From Turicibacter sanguinis (GTDB taxonomy: Bacteria > Bacillota_I > Bacilli_A > MOL361 > Turicibacteraceae): DNA of 64,000 nt. The translations under genes were made by a program, and so were the position numbers. This document shows positions 1-8,770 of this stretch, one piece after another. The stretch covers positions 1,353,501 through 1,417,500 of the forward strand of contig NZ_CP053187.1 of the NCBI RefSeq assembly GCF_013046825.1, in the 5' to 3' direction. The notes beneath the pieces are model-generated. The model worked only from the letters and a program-made list of their open reading frames with translations, searched no databases and was not told where the DNA came from. Every line of letters begins with the position of its first letter. Position 1 is the first letter of the stretch.

Positions 1-53
1 TCAGTTTGAGTCTTAAATTTCATATCAAGTTTGTATAATGTAGTTAACATTTT

Positions 54-97
54 AAAAAAATAGTCATGAGCATGAGCTTATGACTATTTTTTGTTTT
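54..97 (+). terminator. Rho-independent terminator
   Basis: A stem of about 11 bp (AATAGTCAT pairing with ATGACTATT) is followed by a T-rich run. It probably ends the transcript of a gene lying left of the window, since the next gene starts only at 138. Confidence 0.7.
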
Positions 98-137
98 TGA
101 GTCATATAGTTTAGTTATAGAGGAGGGAGATAAATCA

Positions 138-1295
138 ATGAAGATGAGAGTAAATAAAAGGTTGAATACGGTCCATCCTTCGATTATCAGGGAAATGAAG
201 AATTTAGCAGATTCCTATGATGATGTCGTTGATTTTACACTTGGGGAGCCTCATTTATTTCATGAGACGTATGAGTTAATCCGCAAGGATTTACATCGTC
301 GTTTGTTAAAAGATTCGTTAGGGTATGCGAATTTTTTTGGAGTTCCTGAGTTGAAAGAAGCACTGTTAGCATATTGTAAGGAAAAATTTCATCAAGAGTA
401 TACGATGGATGAAATGATTATTACAAACGGTGTTTCAGAATCGATTAGTGCTGTTTTGAAGGTTATTCTTGAGGAGGGGGATGAGGTAATAGTTTTTAAT
501 CCCTCATTTGTACTTTATCAAAGTAATACTGAGATGAATGGTGGTACAGTTGTTCCTTACGATATGTTATCAACAAGTATGAGAATTGAAAAAGAGAAGT
601 TATTAAGTTTGATCACAGATAAGACGAAGGCTATCATTTTAAATTCGCCTTGTAATCCAACAGGAAAGTTGATGACTGAATCAGATTTGGCATGTATTTA
701 TGAGTGCATTAAAGATAGACCGATTTTTGTGATTTCTGATGAGATTTATAGAGAGCTTTTGTTTGATAATCAAGAGTATCCATCTATTAGTCAATATCAT
801 GATTTGCGTAATCGATTGTTTGTGATGAATGGTTTATCGAAGTCTTTTGCGATGACGGGGTGGCGAGTTGGGTATGTGATGGGACCGCGTCACTATATGA
901 AATTAGTTGGGTTGGTACATCATAATATGGTAGCATCGGTTAGCACGGTTTCTCAGTATGGGGCTATCGAGGCTTTAAAGCATCCGGAGATTTTGGATAA
1001 TATTAGGTCTTATTATAAGAGAAATCGTGATTATGCATATGAGAATCTGAAGCCTTATTTTAAGAATATTGTTAGACCTGATGGAGCTTTTTATTTGTAT
1101 TTAGATGCGAGTGAGTATGGATTGTCTTCAAAGGAGTTTGCGATTAAATTATTAGAAAATGAAAAGGTGGCACTTGTTCCAGGAATCGCATTTGAGGTAG
1201 AGGATTCTGGCTATGTTCGTTTATCTTATTGTTGTGATTATAATGTTTTGAAGGAAGGGATAAGAAGAATTCAAAATTTTAGAAATATCTTGTAA
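138..1295 (+). CDS. PLP-dependent aminotransferase, class I/II
   Basis: This 385-residue protein has the full fold-type I aminotransferase pattern. The NSPCNPTGK block near residues 169-177 and SDEIYREL near 198-205 bind the cofactor. LSKSFAMTGWRVGY near 233-246 carries the lysine that forms the Schiff base with pyridoxal phosphate. Family members move amino groups between amino acids and 2-oxo acids in the cytoplasm; the substrate cannot be read from sequence, although aspartate- or aromatic-type enzymes look most alike. A good ribosome site (GAGGAGGGAG) lies just before the ATG. The gene stands alone between a terminator and a weakly separated amidase gene, so context does not narrow its role. 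Confidence 0.88.
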   Translation: MKMRVNKRLNTVHPSIIREMKNLADSYDDVVDFTLGEPHLFHETYELIRKDLHRRLLKDSLGYANFFGVPELKEALLAYCKEKFHQEYTMDEMIITNGVSESISAVLKVILEEGDEVIVFNPSFVLYQSNTEMNGGTVVPYDMLSTSMRIEKEKLLSLITDKTKAIILNSPCNPTGKLMTESDLACIYECIKDRPIFVISDEIYRELLFDNQEYPSISQYHDLRNRLFVMNGLSKSFAMTGWRVGYVMGPRHYMKLVGLVHHNMVASVSTVSQYGAIEALKHPEILDNIRSYYKRNRDYAYENLKPYFKNIVRPDGAFYLYLDASEYGLSSKEFAIKLLENEKVALVPGIAFEVEDSGYVRLSYCCDYNVLKEGIRRIQNFRNIL

Positions 1296-1413
1296 AAACA
1301 CGTATGATTTCCTTTTTTGTGATAAAATATTGTCGGACTTCATTTGATTAGGTAAGATTATTGATTTTTAGAAAACACTAATTGAAGTAAAAAAAGAGAT
1401 TGTATTTGAAAGA

Positions 1414-3327
1414 GTGAAGAGAATGACAAATTATCAATATAGAGGAAATACATATAGAAAGAAGAGAGTAGTAAAGCGAAGAAGAATTAATAAAGTACGT
1501 TTTAGTATTTTTATTTTAATTTGTTTATTGCTTATTTTGAGTTTATTCTTTGGTATAAAAGCTTTGTTAACAGATAAGGTACTGGTTCAGTTCGGGATAA
1601 CAAATGATTTAAATGAGGAAGTAGGAGCTAGTTCATTTAATTTAACGATGAGTTGGGAAGCATTAGATGTAGAGCAATATAAAGATATTGTTATTAAAGT
1701 CAATGATGAAGTGTATCAGTTAGATTCAAGTCAAACGACATTTGAAGTTGAACTTGGGCAACCTGAAACAGCATATCATATTGAGTTTAAAGCAAAGAAA
1801 AAAGGGCTAGCCTTTTCGAATACATTGAAAAAGACGATTACAACACAAAAAGATAATCAACGATTTACTCAATCGATTGAAAATTTTTTGATGGATGACA
1901 ATGGGCTGACGTTTGATCATGTTTTAAATCAACAAGAACTAAAAAGTTTAAATTTAAAATCATTAAGCTATCAATTAATTTCTTCTAAAGAAGAAGTGTT
2001 AGAATCGTTTATTCCAAAGGAAATGAATAAAGAAGGGGATACGCTTCGTATTAAAGTTGAGATTCCAATTGTATCTTTAGAGGAATATCATGCTTTATCT
2101 CTTGTTTTTAGTGGGGAACAATCAGGGGTTATTTTTACATCAACTGTTCAAGATGAAGATGCTAAAACAACACTGAATCATTCAACTCAGGGTGCCTTAA
2201 CGCCAACATTTGAAGGGAAAGATTTAATCCTAATTAATGAGCAATTAGAGCATTATGATTATGTTGAGCATAACTTTTATGCAGAGTCATTACATGTTAA
2301 GGTGAATACGCCAGCTGAAACGATTGAAACTTATCAATTAGTTAATCATGAAGGTGTAGAAGTTGTTAATGAAAAGTATGAAAGTGAGACAAATAAAGGA
2401 ATTCAGTTAGCAAATTTAGAAGCAGGGCGATATTATTTATATTTTAATAATGAACCGATTTATACACATGACAAAGTGTTTGATGAATGGTATACGATTC
2501 AAAGAGATGGCATTGCAAAGCATATCGAAGTTAAGACGTACCAAGGAATGCTAGCTATTGATGTGAAAGATGTGACTGAGTTACCAGAGGATGTCTATGA
2601 TATTTTAATAGATCCAGGGCATGGTGGATTGGATACAGGAACAGCATTCAATAATTTATTAGAAGCAGAAGAAGTACTTAAAATTGCAAACTATATTACG
2701 TCTCGTTTAGAAGATCATGGATTGAAAGTTAAGATGACGAGAACGGAAGATCTAGATCCAGCTGGAAAAGGAAACTTTGATTATAATGAATCTCCTTATT
2801 ATGAAGAGGGGCGAGTTGAACAGGCGTATCAATACCAACCTAAATACATGATTTCAAATCATTTAAATTCTTATGATAAATCATTAGAAGGGTTTGAAGT
2901 TTATACGCCAGTTTCTGCGACCAATGAATGGGGAGAACTTGTAGCTTCTGCTTTAACTGCAGCAGGTCAGGGTCCACGAGATTCAGAAAAAAGTGAGTTT
3001 AGAGTGTCAGAGGGATCTTATAAAAAGTACTATTTATGTAAAGATTCTGACTATGTAACGACATATGGTTGCCAAAATGATTATATGGATTATTTATATA
3101 TTATTCGTGAAACAGGTGGAAAAGCGACACAAGCTTCTACTTTATTAAAGTATAATGATAATTATAAAGCTATTCCAAACTATGGTCCTGAAACCATGTT
3201 AATTGAATATGCTTATATCGATAATGTGAAAGATAGCAATGAATGGAAGGCTAATTATGAGAAGTGGGGAGAAGCTGTGGTTAAAGCGACACTCCAATAT
3301 TTAAATGTCCCATACAAATCAAAATAA
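1414..3327 (+). CDS. Membrane-anchored N-acetylmuramoyl-L-alanine amidase (Amidase_3)
   Basis: This 637-residue wall hydrolase should cleave the bond between N-acetylmuramic acid and L-alanine in peptidoglycan. A very basic N-terminus precedes one hydrophobic helix (about residues 28-50), which anchors it with the bulk outside. Residues 55-390 are an unassigned extracellular region. The catalytic domain starts near residue 395 with ILIDPGHGGLDTG and continues with a zinc-ligand-type glutamate in NNLLEAEEV, SNHLNS and LIEYAYIDN, the usual zinc and acid residues of Amidase_3. An insert with two cysteines lies between the last two motifs. The start is GTG 1414; ATG 1423 in frame is an alternative, and neither has a strong ribosome site. 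Confidence 0.88.
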   Translation: MKRMTNYQYRGNTYRKKRVVKRRRINKVRFSIFILICLLLILSLFFGIKALLTDKVLVQFGITNDLNEEVGASSFNLTMSWEALDVEQYKDIVIKVNDEVYQLDSSQTTFEVELGQPETAYHIEFKAKKKGLAFSNTLKKTITTQKDNQRFTQSIENFLMDDNGLTFDHVLNQQELKSLNLKSLSYQLISSKEEVLESFIPKEMNKEGDTLRIKVEIPIVSLEEYHALSLVFSGEQSGVIFTSTVQDEDAKTTLNHSTQGALTPTFEGKDLILINEQLEHYDYVEHNFYAESLHVKVNTPAETIETYQLVNHEGVEVVNEKYESETNKGIQLANLEAGRYYLYFNNEPIYTHDKVFDEWYTIQRDGIAKHIEVKTYQGMLAIDVKDVTELPEDVYDILIDPGHGGLDTGTAFNNLLEAEEVLKIANYITSRLEDHGLKVKMTRTEDLDPAGKGNFDYNESPYYEEGRVEQAYQYQPKYMISNHLNSYDKSLEGFEVYTPVSATNEWGELVASALTAAGQGPRDSEKSEFRVSEGSYKKYYLCKDSDYVTTYGCQNDYMDYLYIIRETGGKATQASTLLKYNDNYKAIPNYGPETMLIEYAYIDNVKDSNEWKANYEKWGEAVVKATLQYLNVPYKSK

Positions 3328-3328
3328 T

Positions 3329-3366
3329 AAAAAGGGGACCTTTAGATACTGGAGGTCCCCTTTTTA
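3329..3366 (+). terminator. Rho-independent terminator of the amidase gene
   Basis: The stem AGGGGACC/GGTCCCCT lies directly after the stop codon and is followed by five T. The next 258 bases hold only AT-rich sequence and presumably the promoter of the following gene; no clear consensus was seen. Confidence 0.85.
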
Positions 3367-3624
3367 TCAAGTTAGTACTGAATAAAAATAGGATAATCAA
3401 ATGATAATTGATTATAGATTAATAAAGATTAATACGTTATTAAATATTGAGATGGTTTTATTTTCTGAACTAGTTTAAAACTTAAAAATTCTTAAGAAAA
3501 AAGAGTTTTTATGTCTAAGAGTGGTAAGCTAAAGGAACAATATAGATACAACTATTAATTTGTGCTATTATATTGATTAGTCTTTCAACTTTAATATTAC
3601 CTAAATAAAGAAGGAGAGGGAAAA

Positions 3625-4770
3625 ATGACTCGTTCAACGAAAGTATTAATATTAACAGCTCCGTTTGGAAGTGGGCATTTACAAGTTTCTAGCGCTCTAA
3701 CTGAAGAGTTTATGAAACATGAAAATGTAATTGTAGAGGAATATGATTTATATTCTGAAGAATTTCCGACTTTATCAAAAACTTTACAAAAGGCGTATTT
3801 AAAAACATATAAACCAATTGGAAAAGATCTTTATCGTATGTTATATTACGGTTCAAGCTATGCTATTCATGATTCAATTCATGCTAAAATTTTAAAACCT
3901 TATTTAGAATTCGGAATTCGCTCACTTCGCAATAAGATTAATTCGTTTAAACCTGATGCTATTATCAGTGTGTTTCCGGTAACGTCTTTATACACACTTG
4001 AAGAAAAGGGATTTAAAATTCCCATTTACACAGTTATTACTGATTATTATGCTAGCGGATTATGGTTGTATAAAGGGGCTCGTCGTCATTATGTTGCAAG
4101 TAATAAAATGGTTGCTTGGGGCGTTGCAAATGGACTTTCTCAAAACCAATTCATGTTAACAGGAATACCAATCAATTCTAAATTTTATAAAAAATATCCT
4201 AAATCTGAAATCTATGAAAAATATCAGTTAGATCCTAATAAACGAACGGTTGTCGTTTCTGCTGGAGCATACGGTGTTGTTTCTCATGTTGATGAGATTG
4301 CCACTCGTTTAGCATCACAACCGGAGATCCAAGTTGTAGTGGTTTGTGGAAACAATCATAAAATGTATGAGAAAATGATGGAAGTTAAAGCCAGTTACGC
4401 TAACTTACAAGTGTTAGGATATTGTAAAGAGATGAATGAACTCTTAGATATCGCTGATTTAATGGTGACTAAGCCGGGAGGTATTTCATTAACTGAAGCC
4501 GCGGTAAAGTCAGTCCCGGTTATTTTATATAATCCTGTTTATGGGCAAGAACTTGAAAATGCCCGTTATTTTGAAGAAAAAGGAGCATCTGTCATCGTTT
4601 CAAGTGAATCTGAGTTAATTTATCATGTACTCATTATTTTAAATGAAGAGGGAATGCTTGAAGAAATGAAACAGAATATTAACCAATTATCACGTCCTTA
4701 TTCTGCTAAGAATATTGTAGAAGATGTGTTAAAAGATAGTGAAGAATATTATGAACAACAAGTGTTATAA
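3625..4770 (+). CDS. Diacylglycerol glucosyltransferase, UgtP/MGDG-synthase family
   Basis: This 381-residue GT28-type glycosyltransferase resembles UgtP, which transfers glucose from UDP-glucose to diacylglycerol to make membrane glycolipid and the lipoteichoic acid anchor. It opens with the MGDG-synthase-like APFGSGHLQ loop (residues 12-20). The C-terminal nucleotide-sugar pocket reads TKPGGISLTEA with VILYNPVYGQELEN near residues 280-310. There is no membrane segment, so it should act peripherally on the inner leaflet. A strong AAGGAGAGGG ribosome site precedes the ATG. It overlaps recX downstream, implying cotranscription. Confidence 0.85.
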   Translation: MTRSTKVLILTAPFGSGHLQVSSALTEEFMKHENVIVEEYDLYSEEFPTLSKTLQKAYLKTYKPIGKDLYRMLYYGSSYAIHDSIHAKILKPYLEFGIRSLRNKINSFKPDAIISVFPVTSLYTLEEKGFKIPIYTVITDYYASGLWLYKGARRHYVASNKMVAWGVANGLSQNQFMLTGIPINSKFYKKYPKSEIYEKYQLDPNKRTVVVSAGAYGVVSHVDEIATRLASQPEIQVVVVCGNNHKMYEKMMEVKASYANLQVLGYCKEMNELLDIADLMVTKPGGISLTEAAVKSVPVILYNPVYGQELENARYFEEKGASVIVSSESELIYHVLIILNEEGMLEEMKQNINQLSRPYSAKNIVEDVLKDSEEYYEQQVL

Positions 4771-5569
4771 AGTTTTAAAGCTTGAGCATTTAAAAGGATT
4801 AGACTATGAAGTTACGATTTTAGATGAATCAGGATTAACTCAAGTTTTAGCGGTTCATGAAGAGATTGTTTTAAAATATCGATTAGTAGCGGGAAAGGAA
4901 TTAGATGAAGCGATTTATGAAGAGCTTCAATCGAAATTAGATTTAGGACGTGCTTATCAGTACGCCTTAAATCTTTTAAGTCGTAAATCTTATACCACTG
5001 CAGAAATTTATCAAAAACTAGAACTTAAAGAATATGAACCTTTAATGATTAAAGAGGTACTGGAGCGTTTAACGAACGTTGGATTATTAAATGATGAACA
5101 GTATGCTATATCTTATATTTCGCACCATTCGATTATGGGGAAAAAGGGTCCAGCTGGTATTTCTCAGGATCTATTGAAAAAAGGAGTTTCCTCTCGTTTA
5201 ATTGACAAGCATTTGAAATTATATGATGATGACACTCAGCTTGAAAATGCAATGAAATTAGCAAATCAGGTGCTTAAAACTAATACGAAATATGGTCCAC
5301 ATTTTATAAAGCAAAAAGTATCTCAGCATTTAATGAATAAAGGATTTAGTCGCTTTGTGATTGAGAAGGCGATTAATCAGATTGATTTTGAAGATGAAGA
5401 CTCAGATCAACGCATTTTAGTTAAAGAAATGGAAAAGTTATTTAGAAGACATCAGGCATTAAGTGGTTATGATAAGAAAGTTAAAATTGTAAATGCCCTG
5501 ATGCGTAAGGGATTTAACTATGATGATATTTCGAGTAGTTATCAACAATTAATTCAACAAGAAGAGTAA
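4751..5569 (+). CDS. recX: Regulatory protein RecX
   Basis: About 272 residues, built from repeated three-helix modules typical of RecX (for example YALNLLSRKSYTTAEI and LNDEQYAISYISHH). RecX binds RecA filaments and limits recombinase activity. The ATG at 4751 lies inside the end of the preceding glycosyltransferase gene (about 20 bases of overlap); a GTG at 4739 in the same frame is an alternative start. Neither has a strong ribosome site, which suggests translational coupling. It is somewhat longer than many RecX proteins, as is usual in Bacillota. Confidence 0.85.
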   Translation: MNNKCYKVLKLEHLKGLDYEVTILDESGLTQVLAVHEEIVLKYRLVAGKELDEAIYEELQSKLDLGRAYQYALNLLSRKSYTTAEIYQKLELKEYEPLMIKEVLERLTNVGLLNDEQYAISYISHHSIMGKKGPAGISQDLLKKGVSSRLIDKHLKLYDDDTQLENAMKLANQVLKTNTKYGPHFIKQKVSQHLMNKGFSRFVIEKAINQIDFEDEDSDQRILVKEMEKLFRRHQALSGYDKKVKIVNALMRKGFNYDDISSSYQQLIQQEE

Positions 5570-5596
5570 GGAGACTTTTTAATAGTCTCCTTTATT
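5568..5596 (+). terminator. Rho-independent terminator after recX
   Basis: AAGGAGACT pairs with AGTCTCCTT across a 7-base loop. The hairpin begins at the recX stop codon and the T-rich tail runs into the next gene's leader. Confidence 0.75.
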
Positions 5597-5614
5597 TGGT
5601 AAGAGGGATGAGTT

Positions 5615-6322
5615 ATGGCACAACCAGCATATTTAAAGGTTAAACTACTTATTGAAGAAGAAATTAAATCATTGGTACCGAATGCAATGATTCAATCAGA
5701 ACGAGATTTAGCAATGAAGTATGATGTTTCACGTATGACAGCACGAAAAGCAATTGAGGAATTAATTAAGGAAGGAAAGCTTTATCGTAAGGAAAAAGTG
5801 GGAACTTTTGTAGCAGATAATAAATTACATGAGCCTGTAGCAGAGCTTGTTGGATTTACATCAGAGATTATTAGTAAGGGAATGAAGCCACATACTAAAG
5901 TTGTTGATTATGATATTATAATTGCAGATGAACGTATTGCTCATCACTTAGAAATCAAAGTTGGGGATAAGGTGCATAGTTTGTTAAGATTGCGTATGGC
6001 AGATGATAGACCCATGACTTTAGAACATAACTATATTCCATTATCAGTGATTAAGGAGTTACCTCGCTCCGTGATTCATCGTTCGATTTATGCGTATTTA
6101 GATCAGGAGTTGAATGTTAAGATTGCGTCAGGAACACAAATGGTAACAGCGATTAAAGCTGATGAGTTGGTAGCGGGGTTACTTGAAGTTCCGTTAAATG
6201 ATCCATTGATTTATATGGAGTTGACGTCTGTTTTGATGAATGGGCAGGTTTTAGAGTTCGTTGAAACGTATGCGAATCCACAAAATTATAAGGTCATGAT
6301 TCACTCTAGAAGAAAATGGTAG
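5615..6322 (+). CDS. GntR-family transcriptional regulator (HutC/UTRA type)
   Basis: This 235-residue regulator has an N-terminal winged helix-turn-helix (about residues 5-70; SERDLAMKYDVSRMTARKAI is the recognition region). A UTRA ligand-binding domain follows (about 85-230), with LRLRMADDRPMTLEHNYIP being typical. Relatives sense small metabolites such as sugar phosphates or histidine-pathway compounds and repress nearby operons. No obvious target gene sits beside it: its neighbours are recX and the riboflavin transporter. The effector is therefore unknown. It could regulate itself or a distant operon. Confidence 0.85.
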   Translation: MAQPAYLKVKLLIEEEIKSLVPNAMIQSERDLAMKYDVSRMTARKAIEELIKEGKLYRKEKVGTFVADNKLHEPVAELVGFTSEIISKGMKPHTKVVDYDIIIADERIAHHLEIKVGDKVHSLLRLRMADDRPMTLEHNYIPLSVIKELPRSVIHRSIYAYLDQELNVKIASGTQMVTAIKADELVAGLLEVPLNDPLIYMELTSVLMNGQVLEFVETYANPQNYKVMIHSRRKW

Positions 6323-6339
6323 GTTTTGGTGCGTCTGAC

Positions 6340-6368
6340 TTGACAGTTTTAATGGAGTGGGCTACAAT
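6340..6368 (+). promoter_or_regulatory. Sigma-A promoter of the FMN riboswitch-ribU unit
   Basis: A perfect -35 TTGACA (6340-6345), a 17-base spacer and TACAAT (6363-6368) lie about 25 bases before the riboswitch aptamer. Confidence 0.88.
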
Positions 6369-6391
6369 AAGCGTGTAAATTAAAAAACTAA

Positions 6392-6503
6392 TAAATCTTC
6401 GAGGCAGGGTGAGAGTCCCTACCGGCGGTATTAGCCCGCAAGCCGAAAGGTTGATCTGGTGTGATTCCAGAGCCGACAGTGAAAGTCTGGATGGGAGAAG
6501 ATT
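6392..6503 (+). promoter_or_regulatory. FMN riboswitch (RFN element)
   Basis: The highly conserved RFN blocks are present in order: CGAGGCAGGGTGAGAGTCCC, ACCGGCGGT, AGCCCGCAAGCC and GATCTGGTGTGATTCCAG, then a GGATGGGAGAAGA end. Helix P1 is AATCTTC (6394-6400) with GAAGATT (6497-6503). FMN binding in this class shuts off flavin synthesis or uptake genes. Here the downstream gene is the riboflavin transporter, and an intrinsic terminator follows, so control is by transcription attenuation. Confidence 0.96.
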
Positions 6504-6528
6504 CGTTTTTGATATACTCTTTTTTAGA

Positions 6529-6568
6529 GATATCTCACGAAGATTTATTACGTGAGATCTTTTTTATT
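6529..6568 (+). terminator. Riboswitch-controlled terminator (FMN off-state)
   Basis: ATCTCACG (6532-6539) pairs with CGTGAGAT (6551-6558), followed by a T run. The loop carries a second copy of the P1 3' strand (CGAAGATTTA, 6538-6547). That copy is complementary over 10 bases to the P1 5' strand (6392-6401), giving an alternative antiterminator pairing. About 145 AT-rich bases then lead to ribU. Confidence 0.85.
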
Positions 6569-6712
6569 TTTATAGCTATTTTGAATAGGGATTAATAAAT
6601 ACTATTAATAGAAATTTGTTTTAGTAATAGAATTAATACTTATCTAAGGTACAACTATATTTTAAAAAGGATTTTACGAATATTTACAAATCTATCTTTA
6701 GGAGGAGAGTAT

Positions 6713-7339
6713 ATGAAAAACTCAAACAGTATTTTTAAGAACACAAAAAATTTAGTTTTACTTGGCGTTTTAGCGGCATTAGGTGCGATCTTAATGTTTA
6801 TTGAAATTCCATATCCACCGGTACCATTTTTAAAGTTTGATCTAAGTGAATTAGTCGTTTTATTAACAGTTGAAATTTTTGGTTTATGGCCAGCCATTTT
6901 ATTAGCAGCGATTAAGTCTTTAGTTCATGTGATGATAATGGGGCTTACGACTCCATATGGAATTGGTGTGATTACAGCATTTATTGCTTCAACAACGATT
7001 GCTTGTTTATATGTATTAGTTAAAAAGTATATCGATGGAGCAAGTTTCATGAAGAAAGCTCTTCGCTTTTTCTTAGTGATTGCAGGATTTAGTGCAGTTT
7101 TAACAATTTGTAACTACTTCTTTATTACGCCAATTTATTTCGGGAATTTCTGGTTTACACAGATTAGAGAGTGGACAACGTTAAGTTCATTTATTCCGGG
7201 GCTATCATTTGATTTAGGATACGGTGCAGCGATTGCATTTGTTTATATTCCATTTAATGCTTTAAAAGGATTATTAGTTTTAACGGTATATGAGATTATT
7301 GCGCCACGTTTAACTTCAGCGCTTAAAAAGATTAAATAA
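6713..7339 (+). CDS. ribU: Riboflavin ECF transporter substrate-binding component RibU
   Basis: This 208-residue integral membrane protein has five to six hydrophobic segments and the S-component pattern VLLGVLAALGAILMF near residues 12-26. It also has PVPFLKFDLSELVVLL (residues 36-51), typical of RibU. It binds riboflavin outside and delivers it through a shared energizing module (EcfA, EcfA', EcfT) that is not in this window. The FMN riboswitch immediately upstream supports the substrate. The ATG has a strong AGGAGGAGAG ribosome site. Confidence 0.93.
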   Translation: MKNSNSIFKNTKNLVLLGVLAALGAILMFIEIPYPPVPFLKFDLSELVVLLTVEIFGLWPAILLAAIKSLVHVMIMGLTTPYGIGVITAFIASTTIACLYVLVKKYIDGASFMKKALRFFLVIAGFSAVLTICNYFFITPIYFGNFWFTQIREWTTLSSFIPGLSFDLGYGAAIAFVYIPFNALKGLLVLTVYEIIAPRLTSALKKIK

Positions 7340-7353
7340 ATTGTAAACTCCGA

Positions 7354-7384
7354 GGGGAAGTCTTTAGACTTCCCCTTTTTTTTG
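7354..7384 (+). terminator. Rho-independent terminator after ribU
   Basis: GGGGAAGTCT pairs with AGACTTCCCC, with a tail of about eight T. Confidence 0.9.
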
Positions 7385-7421
7385 ATATAATTAGATTAAA
7401 TGGAAAACAAAGGGTGATTGA

Positions 7422-8600
7422 GTGAAAAAGTTTATCTATATTGTTTTTTTTATTATGGGTTCAGTGGGTTTATATCAAAATATTAATCGTTTAGATTTAT
7501 TAGAAGAAGATATTTTAAGAGTTTGGGTAAGTAGTGATGAGTTTAAAGTCTTAAGTAAATTAAATGAGCAATTTGAAGAGAATTACGGAGTGAAGATTGA
7601 GATGAAAATTATGACCTCTGAACAAGTCGTTTCTAATCTTCCATTATATGTTGGAACTCCTGATTATCCGGATGTAATTACGTTATCCCATACCTTAATT
7701 TCTCAGTTGGTTCAAATGAATGCATTGAGTCCAATTAGTGATATTTTTGAGGAATTAAATATTTTACCTGCTGTTAAATCAGGCTTTAAATTTAAAGGGG
7801 AGTATTATGGGGTACCTTATAATGCGGATACTGATATTTTATTTTATGATAAGTTGAAATTTCCAGAGGGTTTAAGCTCATTTAATGCGTTAGACGATTA
7901 TTCAGATGTATCGTTAGTTATTGATTATCAAGATATTTATCATATAACACCATTTGTGACTGGTTTTGGGGGATATACGGTTGGGATTGATAATTTTGGA
8001 GATACGAATTTTTATGATATTGGATTAAACAAAGAGGAATCTATTTTAGGCTTATCGATGATGTTACAACTATTAGAGCCAAGTGCATTTTATAATAATG
8101 AAGGGGATATTTACAAATCATTCCTTAATAGTAAAGCCAATTTAATGATTGCACCCGCTAAGTTAGTTAATTCACTAAGTGAAAGTTATGATAATTTAGG
8201 ATATCAAGCAATTCCTAATTTTAAAGAAGATGTTTTACCATATACGTATATGAAGATTGATACGTATCAATTAACGAAATATAGTCAAAATAAAGATTTA
8301 GCAAAAGAGTATTTTAGATTTTTATTAAGTGTTGATGTAGCTACTGCTCGTTATGAATATAATCGTTCCATTGCACCGGTTGATTATGAAGTCCCAATTT
8401 CACAGGATGAGTATTATACGGTTGTAAAAAAACAGTTGCATCGATCTTTACCACTGCCGAATCAGTCTGAATTTAATTATTTATATTTACCTTACAAAGA
8501 AGCCGCTAAGGAATTTGTATCAATGCCCGATCAAATTCAATCTATTTTAGATACAGCAGTTAGACAAATTGATGATCAAATTGAAAGCATCTTAAAATAG
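7422..8600 (+). CDS. Extracellular solute-binding protein, family 1 (sugar-type)
   Basis: This 392-residue protein has an N-terminal hydrophobic segment (residues 3-18). The body matches a carbohydrate ABC-transporter binding protein: LRVWVSSDEFKVLSKLNEQF near residue 32, a DVITLSHTLISQL region and GEYYGVPYNADTDILFYDK near 125-143. Such proteins capture sugars or oligosaccharides outside the cell. Two oddities stand out. There is no lipobox cysteine after the signal segment, so it is probably an uncleaved membrane-anchored form. No ABC permease genes are adjacent. The next gene is a glucosidase, which hints at an alpha-glucan substrate. Start GTG 7422 follows GGGTGATTGA, a weak ribosome site. 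Confidence 0.78.
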   Translation: MKKFIYIVFFIMGSVGLYQNINRLDLLEEDILRVWVSSDEFKVLSKLNEQFEENYGVKIEMKIMTSEQVVSNLPLYVGTPDYPDVITLSHTLISQLVQMNALSPISDIFEELNILPAVKSGFKFKGEYYGVPYNADTDILFYDKLKFPEGLSSFNALDDYSDVSLVIDYQDIYHITPFVTGFGGYTVGIDNFGDTNFYDIGLNKEESILGLSMMLQLLEPSAFYNNEGDIYKSFLNSKANLMIAPAKLVNSLSESYDNLGYQAIPNFKEDVLPYTYMKIDTYQLTKYSQNKDLAKEYFRFLLSVDVATARYEYNRSIAPVDYEVPISQDEYYTVVKKQLHRSLPLPNQSEFNYLYLPYKEAAKEFVSMPDQIQSILDTAVRQIDDQIESILK

Positions 8601-8612
8601 TTATGGCTTATT

Positions 8613-8646
8613 AGTCATCTCTTGTTTACAGGAGGTGGCTTTTTTA
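8613..8646 (+). terminator. Rho-independent terminator
   Basis: AGTCATCTC pairs with GAGGTGGCT (two G-T pairs), followed by six T. Confidence 0.78.
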
Positions 8647-8663
8647 AAAATCTGAGATCAATA

Positions 8664-8745
8664 AGTAAACGGTTTTACAATTCTTTTTAATTGAGTTTTT
8701 AAATGGCAGTATCTATAATAAAGTTAGAAATTGAATCGTTTCGAT
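8664..8745 (+). promoter_or_regulatory. Glucosidase promoter with two candidate LacI-type operators
   Basis: TTGAGT (8691-8696), a 17-base spacer and TATAAT (8714-8719) form a good sigma-A promoter. Two imperfect palindromes with a central CG flank it: GTAAACGGTTTTAC just upstream of the -35 and ATCGTTTCGAT (8735-8745) just downstream of the -10. This arrangement suits a MalR/LacI-family repressor or CcpA. No such regulator lies nearby, so the operator reading is inference. Confidence 0.55.
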
Positions 8746-8770
8746 AAGGAATGAATTTCAGGGAGGAATT

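Noticed and set aside
1-50. Promoter for the aminotransferase (TTGAGT and TATAAT at 6 and 34)
   Set aside because: The spacer is 22 bases and a terminator hairpin follows at once, so it was not called.
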